Source of the DNA: Luzula sylvatica
Taxonomy: Eukaryota; Streptophyta; Magnoliopsida; Poales; Juncaceae
Direction: 5' to 3'
Length of the DNA stretch: 64,000 nt
NCBI GenBank assembly: GCA_946800325.1
Contig: OX326957.1
Coordinates: forward strand, 60,533,070 to 60,597,069
A model generated the notes under the pieces. It saw nothing but the letters and a program-made list of their open reading frames with translations. It was not told where the DNA came from and searched no databases. The stretch's first letter is position 1; every line of letters starts with the position of its first letter. Below are positions 1 through 12,691 of this stretch, piece by piece. The translations under genes were made by a program, and so were the position numbers.

Positions 1-112
1 TCTCAGATCTAATCTGAATTCTGTGGAAGAAGAAGAAGAGAAACGACGGCTCAAAACCCTAGGTTAGAAAAAGACTTAACCTAAAACGAAATCAGAATTT
101 CATATATATAGA

Positions 113-236
113 ACTTAAGTCCGTTCTGAACGCACTTTAAGTGTGCGTTCGAACGCACACTGTTCTGACTTCAGATAGGAAAGTCCGTTCGAACGCACTC
201 CAAGTTCGTTCCGAACGGACATACTTCTGACAGCAG
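113..236. repeat. Cluster of CGTTCGAACG-type palindromes
   Basis: The stretch holds repeated copies of a palindromic word: CCGTTCTGAACGCAC, then the perfect 20-bp palindrome GTGTGCGTTCGAACGCACAC at 141-160, then GTCCGTTCGAACGCAC and GTTCGTTCCGAACGGAC. A TATA-like run (tatttatatataaa) follows at about 244-257. Similar clusters occur near 26.6, 30.6 and 39.6 kb. The layout suggests the upstream (U3) part of an LTR retrotransposon remnant. That reading is inference; the palindromes are seen directly. Confidence 0.6.
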
Positions 237-428
237 ATTTGTCTATTTATATATAAATTCTTCCAAGTTAATTCTTAAGCCATATTTTCTTTCATGAATT
301 TTATTTGCGAAATAAAATACTATTATATATATTTTTAGTAAGGAACACAATCATTATCAGAGAAAATATTATTAAGATTTAGTAAGGAAATATAATATTT
401 TTTAAAATTTTGTTAAAAATGTAAATGT

Positions 429-431
<3 letters not shown>

Positions 432-463
<32 letters not shown>
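432..463. repeat. (AT)n microsatellite
   Basis: About 16 uninterrupted AT dinucleotides. The flanks from about 260 to 870 are AT-rich with homopolymer runs, and I see no gene there. Confidence 0.9.
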
Positions 464-466
<3 letters not shown>

Positions 467-873
467 GGATGCAATATGGGATGAAATGTCAGCAAAAAAT
501 AAGTTTGACAAATTATCAACTTTTCAAAAGTCGAAAGTGTTTTTTTTTTCTGTATTTACAATCTATTTGGTCTATTTTGATTAATTTCAAATTCAATGAG
601 TCTAGAAACCAAAATTTCTCTTTTTTATTATCCAACATGGAATAAACACCCTTGAGACTTTAAAATTGTACTTTTGACAAAACTTAGAACACTTTCGAAA
701 AGTTATTAACAAAAAACCCAAGTTTCAAAAATATTTTAACAAAAAACTAGACCTTCGAAAAGTTTTTTAATTTTGTTTACATATTGAAAAGTTAATAACA
801 TGTCTCACTCTCTTGGTTTCTCAAGCTGTCTCTCTCAATTTCTAAAATATTTTAAAATATGTATTGTGTGATT

Positions 874-1122
874 GTGTCCCCATATTTCACCTAAACATCA
901 TTTACAGAATGATATACATAATTAAATATATTAATATATAGTTAGCAAATTAATAAATAAATGTAAATTGTTCTACATGTTATTGTTCACCATATCTTAA
1001 TTAATATATGATATGTTACCAGGATTTAATATTCTCATATTATCGCATTCGTATCGTATTAGATGCGATATTTGTAGTTGAATCATTGCGACATAGTATG
1101 TATCCGATAATATTTTGTAACG
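874..1122. repeat. Dispersed repeat, copy 1 (partner at 4327-4571)
   Basis: A stretch starting GTGTCCCCATATTTCACCTAAACAT recurs in the same orientation at 4327-4571, with visible divergence. Shared landmarks in order are the CCCCATATTT start, runs of TTAATAAATAAAT, TTGTTCTACGTGCTATT, ATATGATATGTT, GGATTTAATATT and CGTATTAGA.GCGATATT. No coding potential. The pair is about 3.2 kb apart and could be old LTRs or two insertions of one element. Confidence 0.6.
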
Positions 1123-1432
1123 AAGTAAAATAACATAATTGTACAACCAAACTACCAAAATACCAAATTAACAAGTAATATTATATTTTTTTACAAGTAC
1201 ATTAATAGCAAATAATATTTTTTTATCATATAATAATTTATTCACATTATAACTTTCTTGAAAATTATATGTAATAATTATTGTTTTAAATAATATTTGT
1301 TTCCCAAGATTTATTCAAATGACATACTACAAAGTAAAATCAAGATTATAATTTAAAAGTCTCCATATAAAACATATAATACATATAATAGCTCTATTCC
1401 ACCTAGTAGTTCTTTATTTTGGACCAATTTAC

Positions 1433-1488
1433 CTATTATTATTATTATTATTATTATTATTATGTTAATTATTTTTATTATTATTAAC

Positions 1489-1536
<48 letters not shown>

Positions 1537-1541
1537 TATTA
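1433..1541. repeat. (ATT)n / (AAT)n inverted repeat
   Basis: An ATT microsatellite (about 1433-1462) is followed by ATGTTAAT, a short spacer, ATTAACAT, and an AAT microsatellite (to about 1535). The unique words ATGTTAAT and ATTAACAT are inverse complements, so the whole block can fold as one hairpin. Confidence 0.8.
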
Positions 1542-2879
1542 TTATTATCACTATTATTTGATTTGATTTGATTTTAATTTGAGAAATAAATTATACGATA
1601 AGGACATTTTGGTCATTGACGAACAATGTTGAAATAAAATAGTTTAATTGGCTATTTCGTATTTTTGTATTCCTCAAGAGTCCGGAAGTGTGAGATTTAG
1701 TGTGAGATTTGCTATTATATTAGAAACTTGATTTTTTTTTATTAATAATTCTTTAAAGTTGTATACTATTCAAAAGATTCCTTCTTAGAACTTGGATTTT
1801 TCAAAAGAATAAATATCCAAATTAAACACAAATATTAGAATAATAATTTTATTTATTTTAAGGGATAATATATTTGGCTCTCCAAACTCATCCCAAGCTC
1901 GTTGATGAGATGACAAAAATAAATAAATGAGTTGATTGATTCTCTTAATTGACTCAATTAATTTTTAATCGACACGTTCAATTAACACACCAATAAATTA
2001 TTTTTGTACATATTAGTTGACGTATACATTCAATTAAACGATTAATCAAAATTGCTAATCGAATCAATTAACAATATTAATCAACCCCCTTAATTTTCAT
2101 TTGCTATTTCATCAATGCTCTTTCGGAATTTTAACAGAGTGAATATGGGTGCTTATATTTGAGATTCTTCAGAGGGTTGAAACTTGAAAGATCTTTCGGA
2201 ATTTGAAAAATGTTGTTATGGATTTTCACGGGGCAAAATATGTAGATTTCTTTTTAGAAAAATGTTGCTCCTCCCCCACTTGTCCCCTGGCACTCTTGAT
2301 GTGCTGGCACAGTGTTAAGCCGTAACGCGAAAATTCTTAAATTATGGGTAAACACGTGTTAATTCTTAAATTGACAGTTATAAAATTTTCATTAAGGAAA
2401 ATTGGTAGATGTTATGGTTGATAAAATGTGTAAATATCACTAAATTATGTGTAAATATCACTCATAAATTCTCCAATTAACATGTGTAAACAACATGTGT
2501 AAATATCACTCAACTATTAATCCGTAATTAACATGTATTAAGTGTAAATCGACAATAATTAATCAAATGTTAATGTATATATAACAGTAATTAACAACAA
2601 TATCACTCAAACAGTTTTTTATTAACAATAAATAACAACAAAATTCACAACAGTAAACAATATCACTTAAAAAATCACACTTTAATTAATACTTAATACG
2701 CAATTACAATCCAATTAACAGATACCAATTAACACAAGTAAACTTAAAGAATTACATTTCAATTAACACTTAATACACAAATTACATTTCAATTAACATC
2801 TACCAATTAACAACAGTAAACTCCAAACAATTACATTCCAAAATTACATCTACCAATTAACTGCCCTAAAAATTACAAA

Positions 2880-2960
2880 AAAGCCCCTGAAAATTACAAA
2901 AAAGTCCCTGAAAATCACAAAAAAGCCCCTGAAAAATTACAGAAAAGCCCGTGAAAACAA
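2880..2960. repeat. Tandem array, about 20-bp unit
   Basis: About four copies of a unit like AAAAAAGCCCCTGAAAATTAC. It is followed to about 3090 by irregular repeats of AATTACCAGGAATTAACAGG. Confidence 0.7.
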
Positions 2961-3104
2961 AAATTAACATCAGTTAACAGGAATTAGCAGGAATTACCAG
3001 TAATTACCAAGAATTAACAGGAATTAACTGGAATTACCCCAGAAATTTACTGGAATTACCAGGAATTACCAGGGATTTAACAAAAAAACAGGAATTATCA
3101 GCAA

Positions 3105-3385
3105 AAATTCGAATCTAAGCAAAAAAGTAACCAAAAAGTCGAATCTAAGCAAGAAATTAACAAAAAAACTCGAATCTAAGCAAGAATTAACAAAAAAACT
3201 CGAATCTAAGCAAGAAAATAACAAAAAACGTGAATCTAAGCAATAATTAACAAAAAAAACTTGAATCTAAGCAAGGAAATAACAACAAAACTCGAATCTA
3301 AGCAAGAAAATACTAAAAAAACTCGAATCTTAGCAAGAAATCAACAAAAAAACCCGAATATAAGCAAGAAAACGAACAAAAAACG
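3105..3385. repeat. Tandem array, about 31-bp unit
   Basis: Nine consecutive copies of a unit containing CTCGAATCTAAGCAAG then A/T-rich AATTAACAAAAAAA. The word GAATCTAAGC recurs every 29-32 bp from 3111 to 3362, with single-base changes. Confidence 0.8.
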
Positions 3386-3458
3386 AATTTCATAACCTCT
3401 TCTTCTTCGAAAATCTTGCAGAACAAGAAGATTAGGGTTTAGGGTTGCCGGCGGCTGT

Positions 3459-3495
<37 letters not shown>

Positions 3496-3885
3496 CGGCG
3501 GCTGTGGAATGAGAGGAGAGAGAGAGAGAAAAATAGAGTTTGTAATTATATATATGTGGGTCGGATCTAGCAATTAACACGCATGTCCGTTAAGCCCAAA
3601 GTCTGATTTACCTTATAAAGAGGAGAAAAAAAGGTGCTATCAATTAACACATCAAAATGCCAGCACATCAATCCTCCTGAGGGACAGGAGAGGGGGATGT
3701 ACATCGCGACTCTTCTTTTTATACCTTCCAACATTACAATATAAAAACTGCTCTCAAAATACCAAACAAAATGAGTGACTTTGCATATACTAAAACATAT
3801 CCGATATATACTTCCTACTATATTAGTTTCATTTATAAAAAAAAGGGGTAAACATATTAGTTCATTTATGCTATAAGCATTAGGA

Positions 3886-4050
3886 TTGCAAACCAATTGA
3901 GATCGATCGAGCTAGACCAAATTCGAACGCGATTGGAGTTAGCTCTACGCGAAATCGATATAGAGCCTCAAGCCAAAATGTACGGCTCGAACTCGAGTCG
4001 ATGTTAGTTCGAGCCAGCTCGACTCGACTCGATACTGATTCGAAATTTGA
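3886..4050. mobile_element. Degraded end of a GCTCG-rich hAT-type element
   Basis: Begins TAGGATTGCAAACCAATTGAGA and is filled with GAGCT/CTCGA words (for example gctcgactcgactcgat). It closely resembles the end of the intact element at 58701-59363, which starts TAGGGCTGCAAACGAGCC. A matching right end and target duplication were not found, so this is a truncated or decayed copy. Confidence 0.4.
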
Positions 4051-4326
4051 TTTTGTTATTCAATTTTCCATCCAAATCATATGTAGTTTTTATCGTAATA
4101 TTGTATTTTTATTAAGTATACAATCCATTCATTTTTTTAAAGATTATTTTTGTATTAGTCACACCTTTTAAAACTTTATAAAGAAAAAAAATCAAATATC
4201 AAACATAATCGTGGTTCTAACATTTCCGGGACTCTGAGTCCGGATCTTTTACTTTGTAAACACCCTGTCACCTTCTCTCCATTTTCATACTTTTTTTTTC
4301 TCTCAAATCCCATTGAGACATATATG

Positions 4327-4571
4327 GTGTCCCCATATTTTACCTAAACATTATTTATATAATGGTTGAGATAATTAAATTTATTAATATATGATATATA
4401 ATTAATAAATAAATAAATAAAATTGTTCTACGTGCTATTATTTATCGCATCTTAATTAACATATGATATGTTGCAAGGATTTAATATTTTCGTATTGTGG
4501 CATTAATATCGTATTAGAAGCGATATTCGTATTTGAATCCTTGCAACTATGTAGCCGATACTATTTTTTAA
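4327..4571. repeat. Dispersed repeat, copy 2 (partner at 874-1122)
   Basis: Second, diverged, same-orientation copy of the repeat at 874-1122. It starts GTGTCCCCATATTTTACC and ends shortly after GTAGCCGATACTATTTTTTAAC. Confidence 0.6.
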
Positions 4572-4718
4572 CAAATTAGAGCCCAGGTTGTAATATAAAA
4601 TACCCACGATTTTAAAATTAACATATTGATATTAACAACATTACATAAAATACATACAACATACATTAATTGTTAAAAACTATAATAGTATTGTTTTTGT
4701 AGAAACATATATTAATTT

Positions 4719-7086
4719 GAGTAATTCTTCCATACACCAAAAAAATTACATAAATTTTTGATCGATTCAATCCTAACCCTTCATTCAAACAAGGGCATTA
4801 TGGGAAGTTATATTTCAACCGGTTAATGCAACTATGCAATGCATTCTCGGTTCTCTCAGCTTTATGTTATTGTCTCATTAATATTTTTTGGGGAATTGGG
4901 TGCATTTAATATGTTTGAAATATTATGTGTCATTAAATCTATATTCATTAAAGTAATAACTAATAAGATGAATATACATAAACAATCATCTTATTTTTGA
5001 TACTACATGTGAATTTTATTTATCAGCAAAAAATAGTCATTAGGGTATGCATTATATAAACTACTAAATGTGCATTATATATTTTTATTAAAAACTGTTT
5101 TTGTTAATATTATAAATACTTCATTATTTATATGTATTGATTTAGAAACTATATATATTTTGTTATAGAACGATTAATATATTATGTAGAGACAAACACA
5201 TGTAAATTTTGTTCTATTATTTTATTTATGTTGTTTTATTTATCAATACTAATTTAATCCATTTATTTATTATATCTTGTATATGTTTTTGTTTATATCA
5301 CGTTACATATTTTATTTATTTTTGCATATTATATGCAAATATTATATACATTATTCATTGTGACATTTTAAGTTATGCTTCCATTTTAATATTATTATAT
5401 TTCTTTTGTAGTGTTTTATTAATTCATAGGAAGTGAGGAAAAGATTACATGGGTATGCTTAAAATATATTATGAGAATGATATATTAATACTCAATAATA
5501 TACTAACATTAAAATTATATAATAATATAAAAATATATGGACGCTAAAGTAGGATGGTGACACGAAAAATGTTTATTTGCATCGGAAATAATATTTGGAT
5601 TTTTGAGAAAAAATACATGGCAACACTCAAATTATATGATGACCGTAAAAAATGATATATACAACTTAGAACAGTATAAAAATATTACAGATAATATATT
5701 GATGATATAAAAGAGGAGCATTTATGCAATAAACTTTTATGAATATAAAATTAAAAAAATTATTTAGTTTTGAAAAACATTTCAAAATTATTTCATATCA
5801 GATTTTATAAAAATACGACATCATCTAATTTTAAAATCAGTTGAGTTAATTAAGGAACAATAAAATCAAAGAAATGTTTACTTTGCCCCAACATATACCG
5901 ACCGAATTCTCCACATTTGAATTAACACATTTAATTCACATAATAATCAAAGAATGTATCATTAATAATTAATTAATATTAATTTAAATTTATAAATTTA
6001 ACTTAATGATAATTATGTATTAAATTAATTGTTACTTATATGACATGTGTTGATTAATTTGCTAATTAAACACATTCAATACAATATAGAAAATATGATG
6101 ATAAAATCCGAAGACACGTATTTATTTTTGAATTGTATTTGACTCCGGGTTAAAAACAATCTGAAGAAGACCTAACGGATCGGTATTGTAATATAAATGA
6201 TATTAACTAGGTGCGTGCATTCGATGGTTCGGTTAAAACTAATATGAAGTAATATATACTAGCTTTACTAATGCCATATTAACTAAATCTGGTATTACGG
6301 CATCAAAATGATGTATCATCAATAAAAGTAATATATTTGTTGTTCATTTATAATAATATAAAAACATATATTTAACTTCCGTGTACACATAAAATATATT
6401 ATTTTTATACGTAGGATATATATTGGCACTGTGAAACATAAACTAACATAGATTTATTATTGATTATTAACCTTAAATTTGATTATAGGTTTTAAAAAAA
6501 AAAAAAAATTTTGAAAAGAAAAAAGCAAAATTATTTTTCATTAAAAAAAACTTAAATAAGTATATAAGTAATGACAAAAGAGGCTTTGACTTTGTAATAT
6601 TTTGATTTTTTATATCGCAACAAGAAATTTTATAAATTAATATTTAATTTTTTTAAATTTAAAATTCATATTATCCATTATCAATTTTATAAATTTTTTA
6701 ATAAATGTGTAACAAAGAAACGTGGCTCCTTAAGATTTTTTATATATTTTATATTTTGATCCCTATTATGTGCATGGCCATGGACAGGTGACATTTATTG
6801 ATTATTATTTTAAAAGCTTTTGCCAATCCAAGATAACATGAATCCCGAGCAAATCATTACAATCCTCTCCAGTGTACCAATTATTTTAAGTTCTTTAATT
6901 TCATTAAAATGGAGAGAACTTTAAAAGTCATTTAAAAGCACGTATGAGCTTATGACTGATTTACCCTTAATTAAATACTTATGCTAACCGGCTGAATTCG
7001 AGTTTCGAAGAAAAGTCACTCAATACTGGCCCTGGATTTTCTTAAACGAACGGCTTAAAAAAATTTGGTGTATGGGAGAATTTCTC
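4719..7086. mobile_element. Non-autonomous Mutator-like element (putative)
   Basis: The ends form an inverted repeat of about 30 bp. The left end is GAGTAATTCTTCCATACACC followed by AAAAAAATT; the inverse of the right end is GAGAAATTCTCCCATACACC followed by AAATTTTTTT. The flanks carry a 9-bp near-match duplication: TATTAATTT (4710-4718) and AATTAATTT (7087-7095). A 9-bp duplication with long inverted ends is typical of Mutator-like elements. The interior is about 2.3 kb of AT-rich sequence with no transposase-like ORF, so the element could not move by itself. Confidence 0.6.
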
Positions 7087-7639
7087 AATTAATTTCGATC
7101 ATTATTTTTTATTTTTTTCAACATTTTTGTACAAAATAACTTTGAGATTTTTTGTAATTGTTGTTTAATTTTTATTACCACCATTTGTGCAAAAAACAAT
7201 ATAAATTAAACATGAGAAATTTTTAAAAACCCCCCTAACTTTTTTCGATATTTTAAAGAAACCCATATCTTTTGAGAAACTAAAAAAAAAACCCCTCAAA
7301 CACAAATTTTGTTTTCAAATGCCCTCCCTCTAGAGATTAACTTTAACTTTGGCTGAGGTAACTTATTTTCTTGACCAAAATACCCTTCAATTTTTACATT
7401 TGATAGTTAAAAAAGTTATTTTTCGTTATATTTTATTAATATTAAAAAAATTCATAAATATTTTGAACGCATAATAATTTAATTTTTTTTTATTATATGT
7501 TATAGTTATATGATTTTAATACGTATTTATTATTTTTGTCAAGAAAAACTAACATTAAATAATGATGAAAAAAACAACGATATTAAAAGAACATCTTTCA
7601 AATTTGTAATTATTCCTTTTAGTATCTTACCACAGTCTC

Positions 7640-8110
7640 TTCACATAACATAATTATTCATAGCATCTCATGAACGCAAAAAGTGTGATCGAAACCCCTC
7701 TTTGATGAACCTCGATTAAATGGATCAGCAATTTGCATTTAGGAGTCCAAATCCGTCCGGCTCTCCTTCAACCAATTATACTTGTCCTAAGTTCTAAGTC
7801 CTAAGTCCTAAGTCTAACACATTGTTTGGTTCATTGATTTTTCTCTAATATCTTAAAAAAGACGTGCTCCCAAATAAATGCATTATCGTGTATGAAATAT
7901 CTTCTCAAATATTTTGTGGGATCATGTCAACACTATTTATATTCCACAACACAATTGTAAAGACTATTTATTCTTTAACATCTTACTATTTGGACAGTCA
8001 TTTAAAAAATCATAAATATATATAATTCTATGAATGCAGAAAGTGTGATCGAAACACCTATTCGAATATTCGATGAAGCTTAACTAAATGTGTTCGAACT
8101 TTATATTTAG
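7640..8110. repeat. Local direct duplication upstream of histone H3
   Basis: A segment around 7660-7730 (catctcatgaacgcaaaaag then tgtgatcgaaacccctcttt) recurs at about 8025-8100 (ctatgaatgcagaaagtgtg then atcgaaacacctattcgaa). Both are followed by GATGAA..TCGATTAAATG-like sequence. A small array of (GTCCTAA) repeats lies at 7787-7816. No gene seen. Confidence 0.5.
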
Positions 8111-8257
8111 TACTTATAATTCTAAACATCAAAATAGTGTGACCCGTACATATCAATACTTTACAACCTCGTGAAAAAAGAAGAAAAAACGAAAAACAAA
8201 AAAATTAAAGCCTGGTTCAAACTCCTAATTTACGGATTACAGCGGATCCAGAAATAA

Positions 8258-8986
<729 letters not shown>

Positions 8987-10013
8987 ACTAATCTTTAGCT
9001 AATCTGTTTAGATAATTAGTTTGTGAGTTTTCTTTTACTTACTTGGTGGTTTGATGTAGAAAGATTAATCCTTGGTGTATTGATGTACTTCGTTTTTAAG
9101 TTATGAATGGGAAAAATGGTGGTTTTTATGCCGTTTTTGTTCAGATATTAATTTTGTCCATGTTTTTTGTTCTAATCTTCTATGCCCAATTGTGATCTCT
9201 CTGATTATCTGACTCACACTGACCCTTCCCACTGGGATGAGTAATCTGAGATTTTAAATCTTGGAATATTTTAAACAAGAGATTAGTAATCCAATAACCC
9301 GAGATTTAGAAGAGGTTAGATTCATGATCCGTGATTTATAATCCCGGGTTAAATTTGTTAAAATAAAATATATTATAATGTTGTACTTGGACCTTAATAA
9401 TGAATGAAATATTTTAAATTATTAGATTAAAATATTTATACATGTAAATATATATATATATATATATATTCTGTCCTATCATGCGAATTTTATTTTGAAG
9501 GAGTCAAGGCCTTATTCATAATTTTCATTGAATTAAATAAGGAGTTTGGTTACAGGATCTATAATGGAATCATACATCCTAATTTTAACAGAGTACTAAT
9601 GCAATCTTAACAGAGTACTAATGTAGCCGGATTTGCTTGCATTTTCGGCTGCCATGTCATCCGGTGATTGCGGGCCGTTTGATCAGTGTTAAAAAATGTG
9701 CTCCAAATCTCATCCGTTCGTTTTTGCGTGCGCTCGGTATTTGTACACCAGTGTTGTTACCTCGCATGGTCCATAATAGACCAAATCCATAAAATCATAT
9801 CATGTATAAAATGTTAATTCTTTCTCTCTCTCTCTCCTCATTTTCATTTCTACGCTTGACAAACTCTTTCCGCACAGGAAAAGAGCGATTTCTAGGTTTG
9901 TGCCCGCGACGACCAAGGCGATTTGGAGTGTTTTAGAGGGCGACGAGCCGCGAGGGAGAAGGCGATCGTGCACCTTCTCTTTGATTGGATTGTTGTCGAA
10001 AATTGGCGCCGGG
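8987..10013. other. Intergenic, no gene recognised
   Basis: Holds the H3 3' region, an (AT)n run at about 9449-9470, and a short duplication of TTAACAGAGTACTAATG (about 9586-9622). From about 9800 it becomes GC-richer (ctctctctc, then cgacgaccaaggcgatttgg), like an untranslated leader or gene relic. That stretch is interrupted by the hAT insertion at 10022. I could not recognise a protein in it. Confidence 0.4.
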
Positions 10014-10021
10014 GTCGTAAG

Positions 10022-10684
10022 CAATGTTGCAAAAGACGAAAAACGGTACGGTACGGTCGGTCACCGTTTTAATGTTTTACTGTAAAACGGTAAAAAAAAC
10101 GATTACTTAAATTGGCAATATTTTATAACAATTATAATAGAAATTTAAAAATAAAACAAACAAAAATATAATAATTCAATTTTTATAATTCAACTTAAAC
10201 ATACACGAAAGTCCAAAATTAAAAAACACATACGAAGTACTAATAAAACATATCGAATAAATGTCTATCGACGTAAACATATCAGAATAAATCTTCTTAG
10301 CTACCTAATTAGACAAAAAAAATCAACTAATTAGATGCGTCAATCAGAATTAGACACAAAATAATTGACCATGATAAACTGGATCAGAGTTAACACTTTA
10401 TTCATGTACGAATTAGACACAAAATTCTACTAATTACAACTATTATTTGGAAGAGAGTCTTTGATCTCTCTCCAAATTTACTAAAAAACGCCAACGGGAT
10501 TTTAATGCAAAAAAAAAAAAAAAAATCATGAAAAAAAGATTAAAAAACGGCGTTTAAAACGTTTTTTGTAAAAAAAATGGTCAAAGACAGTAAAAAAACG
10601 GTTGACCGTTTTTTGAAATTTTCTTGTAAAAAATAGTTCGGTCTGGCACCGTTTTACCGTTTTACACCGTTTTTTACAACACTG
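10022..10684. mobile_element. hAT-type non-autonomous element, 663 bp
   Basis: Flanked by a perfect 8-bp target duplication GTCGTAAG (10014-10021 and 10685-10692). The ends are imperfect inverted repeats: left CAATGTTGCAAAAGACG, inverse of right CAGTGTTGTAAAAAACGG. Both ends are rich in AAAACGG words. No transposase frame. TSD length and CAxTGTTG ends fit the hAT superfamily. Confidence 0.85.
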
Positions 10685-10699
10685 GTCGTAAGGCCTTAG

Positions 10700-11345
10700 A
10701 GAATCGTGCGTCTTTTCTTTTACTACGTAATTTTCACCAAATTTTACAAACAATAAGAAGTTTTTTTTTCGATTAATAACAATCTTTTAACGCTCTGGAG
10801 AGTCAAATAACTTGTTTTTGAGATGGTTTGGATTGATTCTTTTACTACGTAACGTTTCACCAAATGTACAAAAACAAAGAAAATTTTCTTTTCAATTCAT
10901 AATAAATTTTTTACGCTTTGAGGATTTCAAATAACGTTTTTTTAGATCATTTGTATCGTACATTTTACTACGTAATTTTTCACCAAATTTTACAAGCACT
11001 AAGAAAGTTTGTTTTTCGATTCAAAACAATCTTTTAACGCTCTGAGGAGTTCAGATAACGTGTTTTTGAGATGGTTTGGATCGAATTTTTCACTACGTAA
11101 CTTTTCACCAAATTGTACAAACACTAAGATTTTTTTTTTTCGATTCATTGCAATATTTTTACGTTTTGAGGAGTTCAAATAACGTGTTTTTAGATCATTT
11201 GTATCGTATCTTTTACTACGTAACTTTTCATCGAATTTTACAAACACTAAGAAATTTTGATTTTCGATTCAAAATAATATTTTAACGCTATGAGGAGTCC
11301 AAATAACGTGTTTTTGAGATGGTTTGGATCGAATCTTTTACTAAT
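10700..11345. repeat. Tandem array of about 124-bp monomers in alternating dimers
   Basis: The word TTTTACTACGTAA (or a close variant) recurs near 10717, 10841, 10964, 11088 and 11211, with a decayed copy near 11336. The period is therefore about 124 bp. Odd and even monomers differ: some contain GAGATGGTTTGGATTGA, others GATCATTTGTATCGTA. This gives a higher-order unit of about 248 bp. Each monomer also contains TTCACCAAATTTTACAAACA and a homopolymer T run then CGATTCA. Not coding; it starts directly after the hAT element's target duplication. Confidence 0.85.
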
Positions 11346-11615
11346 GGGAGATAATTTTACAAACTTAATAATTCCTTAATTATGCAGGATTTTTGCCCTA
11401 TAATTGGAGGAACTTAGATCGTTGCGGTCTTTAATTAATATAATTCTGAACTATATTAATTAATCTACGCATCACATAAACAATTAATAATAGAGGAGTT
11501 CTATCATACATTATTTTTGCTTATGATACACCTATTTTCAAGGATATTCTCGAAAATCATGCATATTGGATATGCATGAGTACCTTTTAGGTAGATCTGA
11601 AATTGAGTGGGAGAC

Positions 11616-12691
11616 TGAAGGAAATACAGTTTCAGGATCGACCGTAAAAGTGTACACAAGGATAAACGAATGTAAGCGTACATTCGTGGTCATATCTTTC
11701 AGTAGGAAAATCCAATTTGAATGGTTCAAATTGGGTTAGATAGATAATAAGATTATCTACAACCTTCATGTAGAAATATATTTCATATGAACGAAGTATC
11801 AGCGTCGTTTCTATGAAATACCGAAAGGGTGCAACAATATGACATACATTTAGTAAAATAGCCATAACTTTTGTATACGAACTCCAATTGGGCCAGGCCA
11901 AATTGGGTCGTGTAGATAATAAGAATATCTACAACTTTCGTGTTGGTTGATTTTCTGTCAGAGGAATTTACCAATTTCGTACGGACAGAATACTGGACAG
12001 ATTCATGCAATTTTCTGTGTGAAAGAGTGTATATTGGATATACATGTCTTTTGGCCAATCCTAATCCTATGTGATATAAATAGGATATTTCTCTCTCTCT
12101 CTCTCTGGTCAATCCAGATGTGAATTCATTCAGAATATTCAGAATATTCCAGAAATATTGAGAGACATCTTTCTATTGAGTGAAAGAGTGTAAAGAGAGA
12201 GAACCGAGAAAAACAGTTTTTTCGGAGAAGAGAATCAATCGATCGAGCAAGTTCCCCGGTGCTTCGTCTAGGCAGTTGCACCCGCGGCCGACGTCTTACG
12301 AGTCAAGGTGGATACACGTAGAGGAGCAACATATGGGACTCTTTCGGTTGTGATCGATTCGGAGGAACGAAATCTGCCGGAGACGGAAACGAGTGAATCG
12401 AGTAACGGGCTGTGGAAGCATGCGGGCATGGAACGCACGAAGACAACCCGAGGCGTGTCAAGGCGGTGGGAGACGTGCGGTATGGGACGTACGGGCTAGT
12501 CACCAACGTGACACCGAAGGAAGAGAAGGATGCGAGCGATCAACCCGTCGTGCGTGATCAATTTCACGCCGGTAATCGTCTATCCTACTTTGCATCGTAC
12601 CCTCGAAGTCATGGCGTGATCTTGGATTTAGGGAACCGGACCGGGCCTTCGTATCCGCTGCGCGGGCCCGGGGTCGGGCGAATTCCCAACA
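11616..12691 (+). mobile_element. Solo LTR, family A, copy 1
   Basis: Starts TGAAGGAAATACAGTTTC and ends GAATTCCCAACA, giving the TG...CA ends of an LTR. Two further copies are at 27471-28503 (reverse) and 60349-61323. A TATA-like word (gatataaatagg, about 12072) is followed by CT-rich sequence and GAGAGAACCGAGAAAAACAG. The 3' third is GC-rich and ends with GCGCGGGCCCGGGGTCGGG. Short frames inside are not conserved as proteins between copies. No flanking 5-bp duplication was found here, unlike copies 2 and 3. No internal retrotransposon genes are adjacent. Confidence 0.75.

Larger units (their letters stand above)
2265..3702. mobile_element. Putative degenerate terminal-inverted-repeat element
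   Basis: The left end contains CTCCTCCCCCACTTGTCCC followed by CTTGATGTGCTGGCA. The right end (about 3653-3702) holds the imperfect inverse: TGCCAGCACATCAATCCTCC then GGGACAGGAGAGGGGG. The ends therefore form an imperfect inverted repeat of about 40 bp. I could not find a convincing target duplication. The interior has no long ORF and is filled with short tandem arrays (2880-2960 and 3105-3385). A Mutator-like or other non-autonomous DNA element is the best guess. Confidence 0.4.

Noticed and set aside
113..236. CRISPR-like array
   Set aside because: Repeats are short, unevenly spaced and imperfect, and this is plant nuclear DNA with no cas genes.
10526..11285. Frames with repeated MFVKFGE-type peptide
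   Set aside because: They reflect the hAT end and the 124-bp tandem array read in frame.
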